From Pleomorphomonas sp. (lineage in GTDB: Bacteria > Pseudomonadota > Alphaproteobacteria > Rhizobiales > Pleomorphomonadaceae): 64,000 bases of DNA. The translations under genes and the position numbers were made by a program. How positions within the stretch are numbered: the stretch's first letter is position 1; every line of letters begins with the position of its first letter. This document shows, in pieces, positions 35,658 to 45,088 of the stretch. Where the stretch lies: contig JARKNW010000012.1 of NCBI GenBank assembly GCA_029976075.1, forward strand, positions 1 through 64,000, in the 5' to 3' direction. Under the pieces are notes generated by a model, which saw nothing but the letters and a program-made list of their open reading frames with translations, searched no databases and was not told where the DNA came from.

Positions 35658-36875
35658 TCAGAGCAGTGAGCGGCCATGCTGCCCCGGCGCGAGGCCAAGC
35701 CAGTCGGCAACGGTTTCGGCCATGTCGGCGAAGGTATTGGGTCGACCGGCCGGGCCAGGCGGCACGCGAGCTCCGGCAAACAGCGCCGGCACGCGCTCCC
35801 GTGTGTGGTCGCTGCCACTCCAGGTTGGATCGCAGCCGTGGTCGGCAGTGATCAGCAGCATGTCGCCTTCGCCCATCGCCGCTTCCACCTCGGGCAGGCG
35901 GCGATCGAAAGCCTCAAGGCACGCGGCATAACCGGCGACGTCGCGCCGGTGCCCATATTCGGTATCGAAGTCGACGAGATTGACAAACACCAAGTCCCCA
36001 TCGGCGGCCTCCCCGAGCGCGGCGATGCCGAGGTCGAGATTGCCATCGTTGGACTTTCCCTTTCGGGTGATGGTGATGTTCTGATGGGCGAAGATATCCC
36101 CGATCTTGCCGATGCCGTAGACCTTGTGGCCCGCCGCCTCGACGCGGGTGAGCAAGGTCGGTTCAGGTGGCGGCACGGCATAATCTCGCCGGTTGGCCGT
36201 GCGCTTGAAGGTATCCTTGGTTTCGCCGACGAAGGGTCGGGCTATCACCCGGCCGACGCGGTAGTCGTCGACCAGCCTGCGGGCGATTTCACAATCGGCG
36301 AGCAACTTGGCGAGGCCGAAATGGGTCTCATGCGCCGCGATCTGCAGCACCGAGTCCGCCGAGGTATAAATGATCGGCTTGCCGGTGCGGATATGTTCCT
36401 CCCCGAACCGGGCGATCACCTCGGTTCCTGAAGAGTGGCAGTTGCCCAGAATGCCGGGCACGCCCGTCTCGCGCACATAAGCCTCGATCAGCTCGGCGGG
36501 AAAGCTCGGATACTCCGGCGGGAAATAGGTCCATTCGAAGGGGACTGGCACGCCGGCGATTTCCCAGTGACCGGACGGAGTATCCTTGCCGCTCGACACC
36601 TCGGCAGGCGCAGCATATCGGCCTTCGGCCTTGGCCCGGGTAAAGCCGGCCGGCTTGCGACCCGTCGCGAGTTCCGCCGCAAGCCCCAGGCCGATGCGCT
36701 CGAGATTGGGGAGCAACAGCGGCCCCGAACGCACACCATCCCGATCGCCCCGTCCGGCCGCGCACTCGGCGGCAATATGACCGAGCGTGTCGGAGCCTTC
36801 ATCGCCGAAGCGGGCGGCATCCGGCGCACCGCCGATGCCAAAGCTGTCCAGCACGATGATGATGGCCCGTCTCAT
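35658..36875 (-). CDS. deoB: phosphopentomutase
   Basis: It interconverts (deoxy)ribose-1-phosphate and the 5-phosphate. The 405-aa protein of the alkaline-phosphatase superfamily has metal-binding segments [20 protein letters not shown] (start), [16 protein letters not shown] (phospho-threonine site), [16 protein letters not shown] and [21 protein letters not shown]. The start at 36875 follows GAGGAGGAATC; the track ORF adds ten residues. It accepts the sugar phosphates made by the phosphorylases encoded just upstream. Confidence 0.96.
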   Translation of the reverse strand: MRRAIIIVLDSFGIGGAPDAARFGDEGSDTLGHIAAECAAGRGDRDGVRSGPLLLPNLERIGLGLAAELATGRKPAGFTRAKAEGRYAAPAEVSSGKDTPSGHWEIAGVPVPFEWTYFPPEYPSFPAELIEAYVRETGVPGILGNCHSSGTEVIARFGEEHIRTGKPIIYTSADSVLQIAAHETHFGLAKLLADCEIARRLVDDYRVGRVIARPFVGETKDTFKRTANRRDYAVPPPEPTLLTRVEAAGHKVYGIGKIGDIFAHQNITITRKGKSNDGNLDLGIAALGEAADGDLVFVNLVDFDTEYGHRRDVAGYAACLEAFDRRLPEVEAAMGEGDMLLITADHGCDPTWSGSDHTRERVPALFAGARVPPGPAGRPNTFADMAETVADWLGLAPGQHGRSLL

Positions 36876-36961
36876 GATTCCTCCTCGATGCCTGAACGGC
36901 ACCACAACCTTCCAAAACTCATCCTGGGGCGGCGCCGTCCGCTGCCGCCCCAGGAAATCTC

Positions 36962-38278
36962 TTAGCCGCCGACCCGCTCGATCACCGACGGGCCGCGTTC
37001 CGGCCGATCGCCGAGCTGGTAGGCGGCGATCAGCGCGGCGGCGGCAACTTCGGCAGCCGAGTCGCTTGCCGCATGCACGAAGCCAAGCGGATGGTCGGCA
37101 TCAACGTCCTCGCCAAGACCGGCCAGCGCCGAGAAGCCGACAGACGGATCTATGGGATCCTGCGGACGGGTACGGCCGCCGCCCAGCCCGACGACGGCAA
37201 CGCCGATCGCCCGTGCGTCGATCGATGCGACGGTACCTGCCTGAGGCGCGTGAACCGGCTTCACCACCGGCGCCTTGGCGAGATAGCTGTCGGCCTTGGT
37301 GACGAAATCGATCGGGCCACCGAGCGCACTGACCATGCTGCCGAAGATTTCCGCCGCGCGGCCGGAGGTGAAGGCCTCCTCGATGGCCACGCGCGCTTCG
37401 GCGAGATCGGGACGAAGACCGCCGATCACCAGCATTTCGGCGGAAAGAGCAACCGTGACGTCCCACATGCGCGGATCGATGCGCTTGCCCGTCAGAAAGT
37501 CGACGGCGAGCTGCACTTCCAACGCATTGCCCGCCGCGGTCCCCAAGGGTTCGTTCATGTCGGTGATCAGGCCGATGGTCGGAAGTCCTGCCCCGTTGGC
37601 AACGCGAACGAGGCTTTCAGCCAGGGCGCGCGAGTCGTCCAACGTCGCCATGAACGCGCCGGTACCCGTCTTGACGTCGAGAACCAAGCCATGCAGTCCG
37701 GCGGCGAGCTTCTTGGAAAGGATCGACGCGGTGATGAGGTCGATGCTTTCCACCGTACCGGTCACGTCGCGGATGGAATAAACCCGCTTGTCGGCCGGCG
37801 CGAGATCTGCGGTCTGGCCGATGACGGCGCAACCAACTTCGCGAACCACCTTGCGGAACAGGTCGTTGTCGGGCTGCGTCTTGTAGCCGGGCACCGTGTC
37901 GAGCTTGTCGAGCGTGCCGCCAGTGTGCCCGAGGCCCCGGCCGGAAATCATCGGCACGTAGCCGCCGCAAGCGGCGATCGCTGGCGCCAGCATCAATGAC
38001 ACGGTATCGCCGATGCCGCCCGTCGAGTGCTTGTCGAGGGCCGGTCCCGGCAGGTCCGACCAATCGAGCACGGTTCCGGAATCGCGCATGGCAAGCGTCA
38101 GTGCCACGCGTTCATCGATGGTCATGCCCCGGAAGAAGGTCGCCATGGCAAAAGCCGCCACTTGCCCCTCGGTTACCGAGCCGGCGGTCAGCCCCTCGAC
38201 CATGAAGGCGATCTCTTCGCGACTGAGCACGGCACCGTCGCGCTTGCGACGGATGATTTCCTGCGGCAGGAAGCTCAT
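36962..38278 (-). CDS. deoA: thymidine phosphorylase
   Basis: It cleaves thymidine (and deoxyuridine) to the base and deoxyribose-1-phosphate. The 438-aa length is normal. The family signature is seen as [21 protein letters not shown] (about 112-132), phosphate-binding [12 protein letters not shown] (about 84-95) and [10 protein letters not shown]. Its ATG overlaps the stop of the purine nucleoside phosphorylase gene (ATGA), so the two phosphorylases are translationally coupled. Confidence 0.96.
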   Translation of the reverse strand: MSFLPQEIIRRKRDGAVLSREEIAFMVEGLTAGSVTEGQVAAFAMATFFRGMTIDERVALTLAMRDSGTVLDWSDLPGPALDKHSTGGIGDTVSLMLAPAIAACGGYVPMISGRGLGHTGGTLDKLDTVPGYKTQPDNDLFRKVVREVGCAVIGQTADLAPADKRVYSIRDVTGTVESIDLITASILSKKLAAGLHGLVLDVKTGTGAFMATLDDSRALAESLVRVANGAGLPTIGLITDMNEPLGTAAGNALEVQLAVDFLTGKRIDPRMWDVTVALSAEMLVIGGLRPDLAEARVAIEEAFTSGRAAEIFGSMVSALGGPIDFVTKADSYLAKAPVVKPVHAPQAGTVASIDARAIGVAVVGLGGGRTRPQDPIDPSVGFSALAGLGEDVDADHPLGFVHAASDSAAEVAAAALIAAYQLGDRPERGPSVIERVGG

Positions 38279-39096
38279 GCGGATGCTCCATAGGCAGCGA
38301 TGACGCGGGGCAGGATGCGCCGAAGCTTCTCGGCTCCCTTGGGAGCAGCTTCCTTCACTTCCTCGTGGCTGAGTTCCTGGTCGGTGAGCCCGGCGGCCGG
38401 ATTGGTGACGGTGGAGACGGCCGCGACTTCAAGGCCCATGTAGCGGGCGAGGATAACCTCGGGCACTGTCGACATGCCGACGGCGTCACCACCGAGGATC
38501 TTCGCAGCGCGGATCTCGGCCGGCGTCTCGAAGGACGGACCGGTGAACCAGACATAGACACCGGAATGCAGCTTGATCCCCTCGGCTGCCGCCGCTTCCC
38601 GGAACAGGCTCTGCAGACGTAGATCGTAGGCCTGCGACATGCCGACGAAGCGCTCGTCTCCTAGCTCGCCGACCAGCGGATTGGAGCCGGTGAAGTTGAT
38701 GTGGTCGGTGATCAGCATCAACTCGCCGGGACCGACCTCGAGGTGCAGGCCGCCGGCGGCGTTGGTCAGGATCACCGCCTTGCAGCCGATCAGCTTCAGC
38801 ACCTCGATCGGTGTCTTCATGATCGCCGCCTCGCCATGCTCATAATAGTGAGCGCGACCGGACAACACTGCTACCGGCTGGCCGGCGATACGGCCGATGA
38901 CCAGTTCGCCCTTGTGGCTGGAGACGGTGGACACAGGGAAGCCGGGCAGATCGGCAAAGGAGAAGCGGACGGCGCCCTCGACACTGTCGGCAAACGAGCC
39001 GAGACCGGAGCCCAGCACCATGCCGACAACCGGCTTCAGATCCGTCTTGGCAGCGATCATCGCCGCCGCGCGGGCAGCGTTGGAGACTTCGGACAT
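38275..39096 (-). CDS. purine-nucleoside phosphorylase (trimeric, family 2)
   Basis: It splits inosine, guanosine and the deoxy forms to base and sugar-1-phosphate. A 273-aa protein with the family's phosphate-binding [11 protein letters not shown] near the start, [24 protein letters not shown] (about 80-90), [26 protein letters not shown] and [25 protein letters not shown]. The length and motifs fit the mammalian-type trimeric enzyme (PunA/DeoD2) rather than the hexameric DeoD. GGAGTGAACGAAC precedes the ATG. Confidence 0.94.
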   Translation of the reverse strand: MSEVSNAARAAAMIAAKTDLKPVVGMVLGSGLGSFADSVEGAVRFSFADLPGFPVSTVSSHKGELVIGRIAGQPVAVLSGRAHYYEHGEAAIMKTPIEVLKLIGCKAVILTNAAGGLHLEVGPGELMLITDHINFTGSNPLVGELGDERFVGMSQAYDLRLQSLFREAAAAEGIKLHSGVYVWFTGPSFETPAEIRAAKILGGDAVGMSTVPEVILARYMGLEVAAVSTVTNPAAGLTDQELSHEEVKEAAPKGAEKLRRILPRVIAAYGASA

Positions 39097-39102
39097 GTTC
39101 GT

Positions 39103-39522
39103 TCACTCCTCCAGAACGAAACCGGCCGGCAGCAGCTCGGCCATTGTGAAACGCTGGCTGGCACCGTCGGGATCGGCGGCCCACACTTCGGTCATCGGCG
39201 ATGCGGCGAACTCCGAGAGGCGCTGGCGGCAACCGCCGCAGGGCGTGCAGAAGCGACCGCCCGGCACCCGCTCGCCGTCGATGCGGCTCGCCACCACCAC
39301 GGCACGAATGATGCGTTTGCCGCCGCCCATGACCATGTGGCCGATGGCCGTCGTCTCGGCACACCATCCCTCCGGGAAGGCCGCATTCTCGACGTTGCAA
39401 CCGGCATAGACCTTACCGTCGTCGGCAAGCAGCGCCGCTCCGACGGCATAGTTGGAATAAGGGGCATGCGCGCGAGCGCGGGCAGCGCTCGCCGCCGCGA
39501 ACAACGTATCGAAATCGGCCAT
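39103..39522 (-). CDS. cdd: cytidine deaminase
   Basis: It deaminates cytidine and deoxycytidine to uridine forms. The 139-aa length fits the homotetrameric class. Zinc ligands and catalytic Glu are present in ENAAFPEGWCAETTAI (CAE) and FCTPCGGCRQRLSEF (PCxxC). It lies between the permease genes and the nucleoside phosphorylase gene, two bases from the permease stop, with AAGGAGCG as ribosome-binding site. Confidence 0.95.
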   Translation of the reverse strand: MADFDTLFAAASAARARAHAPYSNYAVGAALLADDGKVYAGCNVENAAFPEGWCAETTAIGHMVMGGGKRIIRAVVVASRIDGERVPGGRFCTPCGGCRQRLSEFAASPMTEVWAADPDGASQRFTMAELLPAGFVLEE

Positions 39523-39523
39523 C

Positions 39524-40492
39524 TCAGCGCTCCTTCACATAAGGCACGCCACCCGCCTTCGGCGGCCGGGCAACGCCGATGAAGCCGGCAAGCAGCACGC
39601 AGGTCAGCACATAGGGCAGCGCCTGGAAGATCTGCACGGGCACCTCGCCAATCCCCGGCACGCTCTTGCCTTGCATGAAGTTGGCGAAAGCGTCGAGGAA
39701 GCCGAACAGAAGACAGGCCAGCATCACCGGCACCGGCCGCCACTTGGCGAAGATGAGCGCGGCAAGCGCGATGTAGCCCTTGCCAGCCGACATGTCCTTC
39801 ACGAAGCCCGCCGACTGGGCGATGGCGAGATAAGTACCCGAACAACCGCACAGGATACCGGCGCAGATGGTGGCCCGGTAACGCAGCCAGGTGACCGAGA
39901 TACCGGCGGTATCGACGGCGCCCGGATTCTCGCCGACAGCCCGGAGACGCAGGCCGAACCGGGTTCGATACAGAATCCACCAGGACACCGGCACGGCGAT
40001 GAAGGCCAGGTAGGTCAGAATGTTGTGGCCCGAAATGACGTTGGCATAGAAGCGGCCGATGAAGCCCGTGTTCCGGAGCTCGGCGGCATAGGGAAAGACG
40101 ATTTCGGTAAAGCGTGCCGAAGGCGCCAGCGGCGGCGTGCGGCCGCCCTGGCTGAACCAGGCCTGCCCCAGCACCGCCGTCAGACCGGAGGCCAGGAAGT
40201 TGATGGCGACGCCCGACACGATCTGGTTGCCGCGGTTGGTGATCGAAGCAAAGCCGTGGATCAGCGAGATCAGCACCGACACGGCGATGCCGGCCAGAAG
40301 GCCCATCCATGGCGATCCGGTCATGAAGGCGGCGACGGCGGCGGCAAAGGCTGAGAACAGCATCTTGCCTTCGAGACCGATGTCGAACACACCGGCCCGC
40401 TCCGTGAAGAGACCCGCCAATGCGGTGAAGATCAGCGGGATCGACAGTCGAATGGTCGAGCCGAGGATCGAGATGAGGTCAAGGTTTTCCAT
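39524..40492 (-). CDS. nucleoside ABC transporter permease (NupQ/YufQ type)
   Basis: A 322-aa membrane subunit of the branched-chain-type ABC permease family (BPD_transp_2). About eight to nine hydrophobic helices are visible. Typical segments are TALAGLFTERAGVFDIGLEGKMLF (about 20-45), RAVGENPGAVDTAGISV and the C-terminal SVPGIGEVPVQIFQALPYVL. It pairs with the permease encoded upstream and the double-ATPase protein. GGGAGAGAG precedes the ATG. Confidence 0.92.
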   Translation of the reverse strand: MENLDLISILGSTIRLSIPLIFTALAGLFTERAGVFDIGLEGKMLFSAFAAAVAAFMTGSPWMGLLAGIAVSVLISLIHGFASITNRGNQIVSGVAINFLASGLTAVLGQAWFSQGGRTPPLAPSARFTEIVFPYAAELRNTGFIGRFYANVISGHNILTYLAFIAVPVSWWILYRTRFGLRLRAVGENPGAVDTAGISVTWLRYRATICAGILCGCSGTYLAIAQSAGFVKDMSAGKGYIALAALIFAKWRPVPVMLACLLFGFLDAFANFMQGKSVPGIGEVPVQIFQALPYVLTCVLLAGFIGVARPPKAGGVPYVKER

Positions 40493-40505
40493 GGATCTCT
40501 CTCCC

Positions 40506-41609
40506 TCAGGCCTTGCCGAACCGCTGCCAAATCCGGACGATGGCCGGACGGAACATGTATTCGAGGGCGCCGGCGAACAGGACCACCAGACCCTGGATGA
40601 CGACGATCATGTCACGGGTGATCTTCGGCATGTCGAAGGACAAGGCGTCACCGCCCTGATAGAGCACGCCGAACAGGATGGCCGCGAGCACGATGCCGAT
40701 TGGATGACTGCGTCCCATCAGGGACACCGCGATGCCGACGAAGCCGGCGCCGCCCACGAACTCCACCTGCAAGCGGGCGGACGCACCAAGAACAGGATTG
40801 AGCGCCATCATGCCGGCGAGGCCGCCGGAGATCAGCATGGTGATGATGACAGTCTTGACATAGGGGATGCCGGCGTAGACGGCAGCCGTCGGACTGGCCC
40901 CGAGGGTACGGATCTCGTAGCCGAACTTGGTCCGCCAGATCAGCAGCCAGACGACGACGCACATGACCAGCGCGATGAGGAACGACACGTTGAACGGTGC
41001 CGCCCCGAGCTTGCCCCCGAACATCGCGATCAGCCAGTCGAGCTTGGGCAACTGCCCGCCCTCCAGGAAAACGCGGGTTTCCGGCGCCATCTTGCCCGGC
41101 ACGATCAGCACGTGAACGAGCAGATAGACCATCATCGCGGCGCCGATGAAGTTGAACATGATGGTGGTGATGACGATGTGGCTGCCCCGCTTGGCCTGCA
41201 GCCACGCCGGGATCAACGCCCAGGCGGCGCCGAAAATCGCCGAGCCGATCACCGCAAAGGGCATCGTCACGTACCAGGGCACATAATGATCGAGGGCGAG
41301 CGAGGCGAGCGCCGCGCCGAGGCCACCCACATAGGCCTGGCCTTCCGAACCGATGTTGAAGAGACCGGCATGATAGGCGACGGCCACCGACAAGCCGGTG
41401 AAGATGAAGTTGGTGGCGTAGTAGAGCGTGAAGCCTATGCCCTCGCCGTTGCCGAGCGCCCCTTGCAACAGGAGCTTGACGGCTTCGAGCGGGCTCTCGC
41501 CGATGAACCAGACGACAAGTCCGGAAATCAGGAAGGCGACCACAAGGTTGAGAAACGGCATCAGGCCGTAGGTGATCCAGTTGGGAAGCGGTACGGACGC
41601 GGTGCTCAT
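40506..41609 (-). CDS. nucleoside ABC transporter permease (NupP/YufP type)
   Basis: A 367-aa membrane subunit with many hydrophobic helices. Family segments include AVAYHAGLFNIGSEGQAYVGGLGAA, ITTIMFNFIGAAMMVYLL and GGAGFVGIAVSLMGRSHPIGIVLAA. ATG at 41609 has GAGG upstream; the track start at 41627 lies inside the end of the ATPase gene and is a weaker choice. The ATPase stop is at 41617, just upstream. Confidence 0.92.
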   Translation of the reverse strand: MSTASVPLPNWITYGLMPFLNLVVAFLISGLVVWFIGESPLEAVKLLLQGALGNGEGIGFTLYYATNFIFTGLSVAVAYHAGLFNIGSEGQAYVGGLGAALASLALDHYVPWYVTMPFAVIGSAIFGAAWALIPAWLQAKRGSHIVITTIMFNFIGAAMMVYLLVHVLIVPGKMAPETRVFLEGGQLPKLDWLIAMFGGKLGAAPFNVSFLIALVMCVVVWLLIWRTKFGYEIRTLGASPTAAVYAGIPYVKTVIITMLISGGLAGMMALNPVLGASARLQVEFVGGAGFVGIAVSLMGRSHPIGIVLAAILFGVLYQGGDALSFDMPKITRDMIVVIQGLVVLFAGALEYMFRPAIVRIWQRFGKA

Positions 41610-41616
41610 CTCGGCC

Positions 41617-43140
41617 TCACGCGGCAATGCCGGCCATCATCAGGCCGAGTGTCTGTTCGCCGGTATCCGGCGTCTTCTCGCCAACCACATGGCCGGCGAA
41701 CATCACGAGGATGCGGTCGGAAAGCGAGCGGATCTCATCGAGCTCCACCGAGACCAACAGCACCGCCTTGCCGGCGTCGCGCATGGCGATCAACCGACGA
41801 TGAATGAATTCGATGGCACCGATGTCAACGCCGCGCGTCGGCTGACCGACGATCAGGAGCGACGGATCGCGCTCGATCTCGCGGGCCACGACGATCTTCT
41901 GCTGATTGCCACCTGAGAAGTTGGCAGTCTTCAGCCGGCAGTTGGGTGGTCGGATATCGTATTTCTCGATCTTGGCCTTGGCATCCTCACGACAGGAATC
42001 GAGATTGAGCATCGGTCCACGACCATAGCGGCTATCCCGATGATAGCCCAGAATGGAGTTCTCGCTCTCTTCAAACCCCAGCACGAGGCCCATGTGGTGC
42101 CTGTCCTCGGGGATGTGACCGAGACCGAGCGACCGCAGACGGGCGGAATCGAACCCGGTCACCGGCTTGCCGTGCATCAGGATTTCGCCCGAGGTCGGCT
42201 TGCGGATACCGGTGATCGCTTCCAGAAGCTCCGACTGGCCGTTACCGGCAACACCGGCGATGCCGACCACCTCGCCGGCACGAACGTCGAAGGAGACGTT
42301 GTCGACCATGACGACGCCACGGCCGTCCTTGACCGTCAGGTTCCGGACCGAAAGCACGATATCGCTGGGGGCCGCCGGCCCCTTCTCAACGCGCAGCAGC
42401 ACGCGGCGGCCAACCATCAGCTCGGCGAGTTCCTCAACCGTCGTCTCGGAGGTACGGCGCGTCGCCACCATCTCGCCACGCCGCATCACCGAGACAGTGT
42501 CGGTAATCGCCATGATCTCGCGGAGCTTGTGAGTGATCAGGATGATCGTCTTGCCCTGATCGCGCAGCACGCCAAGGATGCGGAACAGGTGATCGGCCTC
42601 GGCCGGGGTCAGCACGCCCGTAGGCTCGTCGAGGATCAGTATCTCGGCACCGCGATAGAGCGCCTTGAGAATCTCGACACGTTGCTGCAGACCGACCGGC
42701 AGTTCCTCGATGATCGCGTCGGGATCGACCTCCAGCCCATAGTCGGCCTCAAGCCGCTTTAGCGCCGACCGCGCCTCGGAGACGCCCCGACCGAGCAGGG
42801 CCCCTCCCTCGACACCAAGAACCACGTTTTCCAGGACCGAGAAATTCTCGACCAGCATGAAATGCTGGTGGACCATGCCGATACCGGCGGAAATCGCCGC
42901 CTGGCTATCGTGGATGATGGTTTCCTTGCCGTTGATGCGGATCGAGCCGCCATCGGCTTGATAGAAACCATAGAGGATCGACATCAGCGTCGACTTGCCG
43001 GCGCCATTCTCACCGATGATGCCGTGGATCGATCCCTTGGCGACGGTGAGGTTGATATTCTTGTTGGCATGGACGGCGCCAAACTTCTTGTCGATGCCGA
43101 TCAGTTCAATGGCGGGCACTGCGGTCGTGGATGGGCTCAC
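41617..43140 (-). CDS. nucleoside ABC transporter ATP-binding protein (two ATPase domains)
   Basis: A 507-aa protein with two fused ABC domains. The first has Walker A GENGAGKSTLMSILYG (about 45), signature-like LPVGLQQRVEILKAL and Walker B EILILDEPTGVLTP. The second (about 260-500) has a glycine loop in GIAGVAGNGQSELLEA instead of a full Walker A, signature FSGGNQQKIVVARE and Walker B LLIVGQPTRGVDIGA. This asymmetric layout is normal for BMP-type and ribose-type importers. The start is GTG at 43140, since the track start at 43173 is TTG within the hairpin region. Confidence 0.93.
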   Translation of the reverse strand: MSPSTTAVPAIELIGIDKKFGAVHANKNINLTVAKGSIHGIIGENGAGKSTLMSILYGFYQADGGSIRINGKETIIHDSQAAISAGIGMVHQHFMLVENFSVLENVVLGVEGGALLGRGVSEARSALKRLEADYGLEVDPDAIIEELPVGLQQRVEILKALYRGAEILILDEPTGVLTPAEADHLFRILGVLRDQGKTIILITHKLREIMAITDTVSVMRRGEMVATRRTSETTVEELAELMVGRRVLLRVEKGPAAPSDIVLSVRNLTVKDGRGVVMVDNVSFDVRAGEVVGIAGVAGNGQSELLEAITGIRKPTSGEILMHGKPVTGFDSARLRSLGLGHIPEDRHHMGLVLGFEESENSILGYHRDSRYGRGPMLNLDSCREDAKAKIEKYDIRPPNCRLKTANFSGGNQQKIVVAREIERDPSLLIVGQPTRGVDIGAIEFIHRRLIAMRDAGKAVLLVSVELDEIRSLSDRILVMFAGHVVGEKTPDTGEQTLGLMMAGIAA

Positions 43141-43160
43141 GGTTGGACGACTCCGGATAC

Positions 43161-43206
43161 GAAAAAGGCGCAAGGCACGCCCGAGAAACCGGCCATGCCT
43201 TGCGCC
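43161..43206 (-). terminator. hairpin plus U-tract between BMP-binding-protein and ATPase genes (attenuating terminator)
   Basis: On the minus strand GGCGCAAGGCA and TGCCTTGCGCC form a perfect 11-bp stem around 18 bases, followed by TTTTTC. It lies between the binding-protein gene and the rest of its operon, as in the amino-sugar operon at 12.7 kb, and probably lowers downstream expression. Confidence 0.75.
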
Positions 43207-43221
43207 CCCATGATTGCTAGA

Positions 43222-44217
43222 TCATTTCGGGCAGGAGTTGTCCGACATATAGTCGTGCACCTTGACGGCGCCGGAGACGATGTCGGCCTTGGCCTTCTCG
43301 ACCGCCGCAAGGATCTCTGGCGTGATCAGCGGCTTGTTGTTGTCGTCATAGGCCCAGGCAACGCCGTCTTCCTTGATGCCGAGCGCCTGTACGCCGGGGG
43401 TGAACTTGCCGGCCTTGGTGTCGGTGAAGGCATTGTAGACCGCGAGATCGACGCGCTTGACCATCGAGGTCAGCACCGAACCGGGATGCAGATAGTTCTG
43501 GTTGCTGTCGACGCCGATCGAGAACTTGCCCTGGTCGGCCGCCGTCTGGAGCACACCGATGCCCGACGCACCAGCCGCCGCGTAGATGACATCCGCGCCC
43601 TGGTCGATCTGGCCCTTGGCAAGCTCGCCGCCGCGCACCGGATCGCTCCAGGCGGCGCCAGTGGTGCCGATGAAGTTCTGGAACACTTCGTTGCCCGCCT
43701 TGGCCGCACGAGCGCCCTGATCGTAACCGCACTCGAACTTGCGGATCAGCGGAATGTCCATACCGCCGACGAAACCGACCTTGCCGGTCTTCGAGAACAG
43801 CCCGGCAACGGTGCCGACGAGGTAGGAACCTTCCTCTTCCTTGTAGACAACCGAACGGACATTGGGCTTGTCGACAACGGCATCAACGATGACGAACTTG
43901 GTATCGGGGAACTCGGTCGCAACCTTCTCGATGGCCGAAGTCCAGGCGAAGGAGACGGCCACCACCGGATTGAAGCCCTTGGAAGCGAAGTTGCGGATCG
44001 CCTGCTCGCCCTGGGTATCGCCGGTCGGTTCGAAGTCGCGATACTCGATGCCGGTCTCGGCCTTGAACTTCTCGGCGCCGGCATAGGACGCCTCGTTGAA
44101 GGACTTGTCGAACTTGCCGCCGGTGCCATAGACGAGCGCCGGCTTGATATCCGCCGCCATGGCCGTGCTGGTCAGCATGGCTGCGACAAAGGTAGCGCCG
44201 ATCAGTTTGTTGATCAT
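43222..44217 (-). CDS. BMP-family nucleoside-binding protein
   Basis: A 331-aa periplasmic binding protein of the basic membrane protein (Med/PnrA) family. A signal peptide ends at about residue 22 (STAMAADIKPALVYG). Typical ligand-site segments are GTGGKFDKSFNEASYAGAEKF, VAVSFAWTSAIEKVA, GFVGGMDIPLIRKFECGY, and GVDSNQNYLHPGSVLTSMVKRVD. The protein ends in DNSCPK, as is common. With the permeases and ATPase it should import purine or pyrimidine nucleosides. The start follows GTGAGGAACACG; the 536-aa track ORF is artificial upstream of it. Confidence 0.94.
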   Translation of the reverse strand: MINKLIGATFVAAMLTSTAMAADIKPALVYGTGGKFDKSFNEASYAGAEKFKAETGIEYRDFEPTGDTQGEQAIRNFASKGFNPVVAVSFAWTSAIEKVATEFPDTKFVIVDAVVDKPNVRSVVYKEEEGSYLVGTVAGLFSKTGKVGFVGGMDIPLIRKFECGYDQGARAAKAGNEVFQNFIGTTGAAWSDPVRGGELAKGQIDQGADVIYAAAGASGIGVLQTAADQGKFSIGVDSNQNYLHPGSVLTSMVKRVDLAVYNAFTDTKAGKFTPGVQALGIKEDGVAWAYDDNNKPLITPEILAAVEKAKADIVSGAVKVHDYMSDNSCPK

Positions 44218-44650
44218 CGTGTTCCTCACCCCTTGTGGAAGGAGCCCCCGTTCGGGCTGGTCGGTGGAGGAAACCCCAAACGCTCCTCCCCCGAGTGGCG
44301 CATACCTAAGCATGCTTTCTGGCCCTTTGCATCGTCTTTCTTCTGTTTTTGACCAAATGGACAATATTAATGCACAACGCTTTCGGGGGAGGCAGGCGTT
44401 GCCGGATAACGCGCCAGCAATGGCTAAAACCCAAGGTTCCGGCGCATCATGGGAACACTGAGCACGACGATTGCCGGCTTGCTGCCAGCCATTTCTTACG
44501 CGTTTGCCCGTAGAACAACCGGCCAGCACGTCGCTTCGGAGGCACCCAAGCCGAAATTTCCAGAGGGCGAGGAGCAAAACCGATACCGTTTCAGGGGGAA
44601 AGGCGCTAAGAGCGTGCCGAGCGAGTTCCCTGCCGTATCCGAAGGACACG
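44218..44650. promoter_or_regulatory. divergent intergenic region between the nucleoside operon and mgsA
   Basis: This 433-bp non-coding gap must hold the promoter of the nucleoside operon and that of mgsA. I see GGAGG...CCTCC and AGCCC...GGGGCT inverted repeats in the leader of the binding-protein gene (about 44240-44300) and an AT-rich stretch (AATATTAATGCAC) near 44365. I could not assign a riboswitch or a named operator. ORFs of the track here are unsupported. Confidence 0.35.
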
Positions 44651-45076
44651 ATGACCGCGCCGACCGCATCCGCCATCGCCCCAGCCATCGCGCTCGTCGC
44701 CCACGACGCCAAGAAGGACGAGATGGTCGCCTTCGCCCGTATCCACGAAATGTGGCTTTCCGCGTACCGCCTGTTTGCCACGGGCACGACCGGCGGCCGT
44801 ATTCTGGATGCCTGCCCATCCCTCAACATCACGCGCCTGAAGAGCGGCCCGCTCGGCGGTGATCAGCAGATCGGCGCGATGATCGCAGAGGGCAGACTGA
44901 GCGGCCTCTTCTTCTTCATCGACCCGCTGTCGCCGATGCCGCACGACGTCGACGTCAAGGCCCTCACCCGGTTATCGGTCGTCTACGACATTCCGATGGC
45001 TCTCAATCGCGCGACCGCCGAGCTGTTGATCCGTGCCGACGGTTTCGTCCACCCCGCCCCTCATTCCTCCGACTGA
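44651..45076 (+). CDS. mgsA: methylglyoxal synthase
   Basis: It converts dihydroxyacetone phosphate to methylglyoxal and phosphate, bypassing lower glycolysis when phosphate is short. A 141-aa protein with [17 protein letters not shown] (about 13-29), [28 protein letters not shown] (phosphate site) and [18 protein letters not shown] (catalytic Asp). ATG at 44651 follows GAAGGA; the 201-aa track ORF starts in non-coding sequence. It is 12 bp upstream of glk. Confidence 0.94.
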   Translation: MTAPTASAIAPAIALVAHDAKKDEMVAFARIHEMWLSAYRLFATGTTGGRILDACPSLNITRLKSGPLGGDQQIGAMIAEGRLSGLFFFIDPLSPMPHDVDVKALTRLSVVYDIPMALNRATAELLIRADGFVHPAPHSSD

Positions 45077-45088
45077 GCGAAGATCACG

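Noticed and set aside
40137-41807. 556-aa plus-strand ORF opposite the nucleoside permeases
   Set aside because: Low-complexity His/Asp/Glu-rich translation typical of the antisense of membrane-protein genes.
42862-44352. 496-aa plus-strand ORF opposite the BMP-binding-protein gene
   Set aside because: It overlaps two well-supported genes in antisense and shows no domain.
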